From: Microvirga puerhi
Lineage (GTDB): Bacteria > Pseudomonadota > Alphaproteobacteria > Rhizobiales > Beijerinckiaceae
Direction: 5' to 3'
DNA: 64,000 nt
NCBI RefSeq assembly: GCF_020089865.1
Contig: NZ_JAIRBM010000020.1
Location: 31,611 to 95,610 of the forward strand
Below, in pieces: positions 63,892 through 64,000 of this stretch (its first letter is position 1; every line of letters starts with the position of its first letter). The translations under genes and the position numbers were made by a program. The notes beneath the pieces were generated by a model. That model saw only the letters and a program-made list of their open reading frames with translations, had not been told where the DNA came from and ran no database searches.

Positions 63892-64000
63892 TGTTCATCC
63901 CGTCTGAGGGCCTGAAGGTGGTCGTTGCCACACGATTCACCCGATGGACCTGAGGAATGAACAACCCGCATCAGAATGCCCGCACGACCCGGCTGGGTCG
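63892..64000 (+). mobile_element. Left part of an IS481-like insertion sequence
   Basis: The last 109 bases begin with TGT at 63892, contain a short leader and the first 15 codons of an IS481-type transposase. The TGTTCATCCCGTCTGAGGGC stretch is likely the terminal inverted repeat, but its partner lies outside the window. It is inserted upstream of the chromate genes. Confidence 0.65.
63957..64000 (+). CDS. IS481 family transposase, N-terminus only
   Basis: ATG 63957 opens MNNPHQNARTTRLGR, the characteristic N-terminus of IS481 transposases, in which relatives read MNIHKNARLTPLGR. The frame runs off the right edge, so catalytic DDE residues cannot be examined. GAGG precedes the start. Confidence 0.8.
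   Translation, partial: MNNPHQNARTTRLG

Overview
The window is high-GC DNA from an alphaproteobacterium, most likely of the Hyphomicrobiales and perhaps Methylobacteriaceae/Microvirga-like. That reading rests on the TIGR02186 protein, the PodJ-like SEL1 protein, the SSS-STAC-PAS hybrid kinase and the overall gene style. No rRNA, tRNA or CRISPR array was seen. About 50 protein genes fill almost all of it, and most of the sequence looks like ordinary chromosome. The only clear mobile DNA is the start of an IS481-type transposase at the right edge.

Layout, left part. 1-4796: a TSUP permease coupled to a TIGR02186 protein, then a large PodJ-like polar protein. 5124-11554: a MerR regulator followed by a fatty acid beta-oxidation set (acyl-CoA dehydrogenase, a 79-residue membrane-associated protein, thiolase, FadB/FadJ-type two-domain enzyme). 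11659-14192: DinB-fold protein, hotdog thioesterase, HCCA-isomerase-like protein and Asp/Glu racemase. 14210-17719: an 1169-residue transporter-like hybrid sensor kinase. 17805-22744: a LysR regulator divergent from DoxX and a VOC dioxygenase-like gene, then mscL, an aminotransferase and an AbrB-type membrane protein.

Middle part. 22755-30173: an RpiR regulator divergent from five genes (N-formylglutamate-amidohydrolase-like, ethanolamine-type permease, glutamine-synthetase-like ligase, aldehyde dehydrogenase, iron alcohol dehydrogenase). Together these read as a gamma-glutamyl route for ethanolamine or a similar amino alcohol, with two copies of a candidate operator in the divergent promoter region. 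30237-31345: FMN reductase divergent from an HxlR regulator. 31355-37624: an ABC importer resembling AfuABC (sugar-phosphate type) flanked by a HAD phosphatase and an inositol-monophosphatase-family enzyme. 37803-41181: Nudix hydrolase, Zn-alcohol dehydrogenase, membrane protein, DUF488 and MOSC proteins. 41507-43336: an ABC exporter.

Right part. 43340-54513 is an envelope-oriented block: a peptidoglycan-binding protein with a trypsin-like domain that lacks its catalytic His, an LprI-like protein, a ClC channel/transporter with a variant filter, a bacterial alpha-2-macroglobulin with an intact thioester motif, and PBP1C. 54524-56698: hemN behind an FNR-type regulator gene, with a perfect FNR box between them. 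56912-60988: free-Met-sulfoxide reductase, a class III adenylate cyclase and a PuuB-like oxidase. 61054-63716: a small membrane protein and the chrA/chrB chromate pair. 63892-64000: the left end of an IS481-like element.
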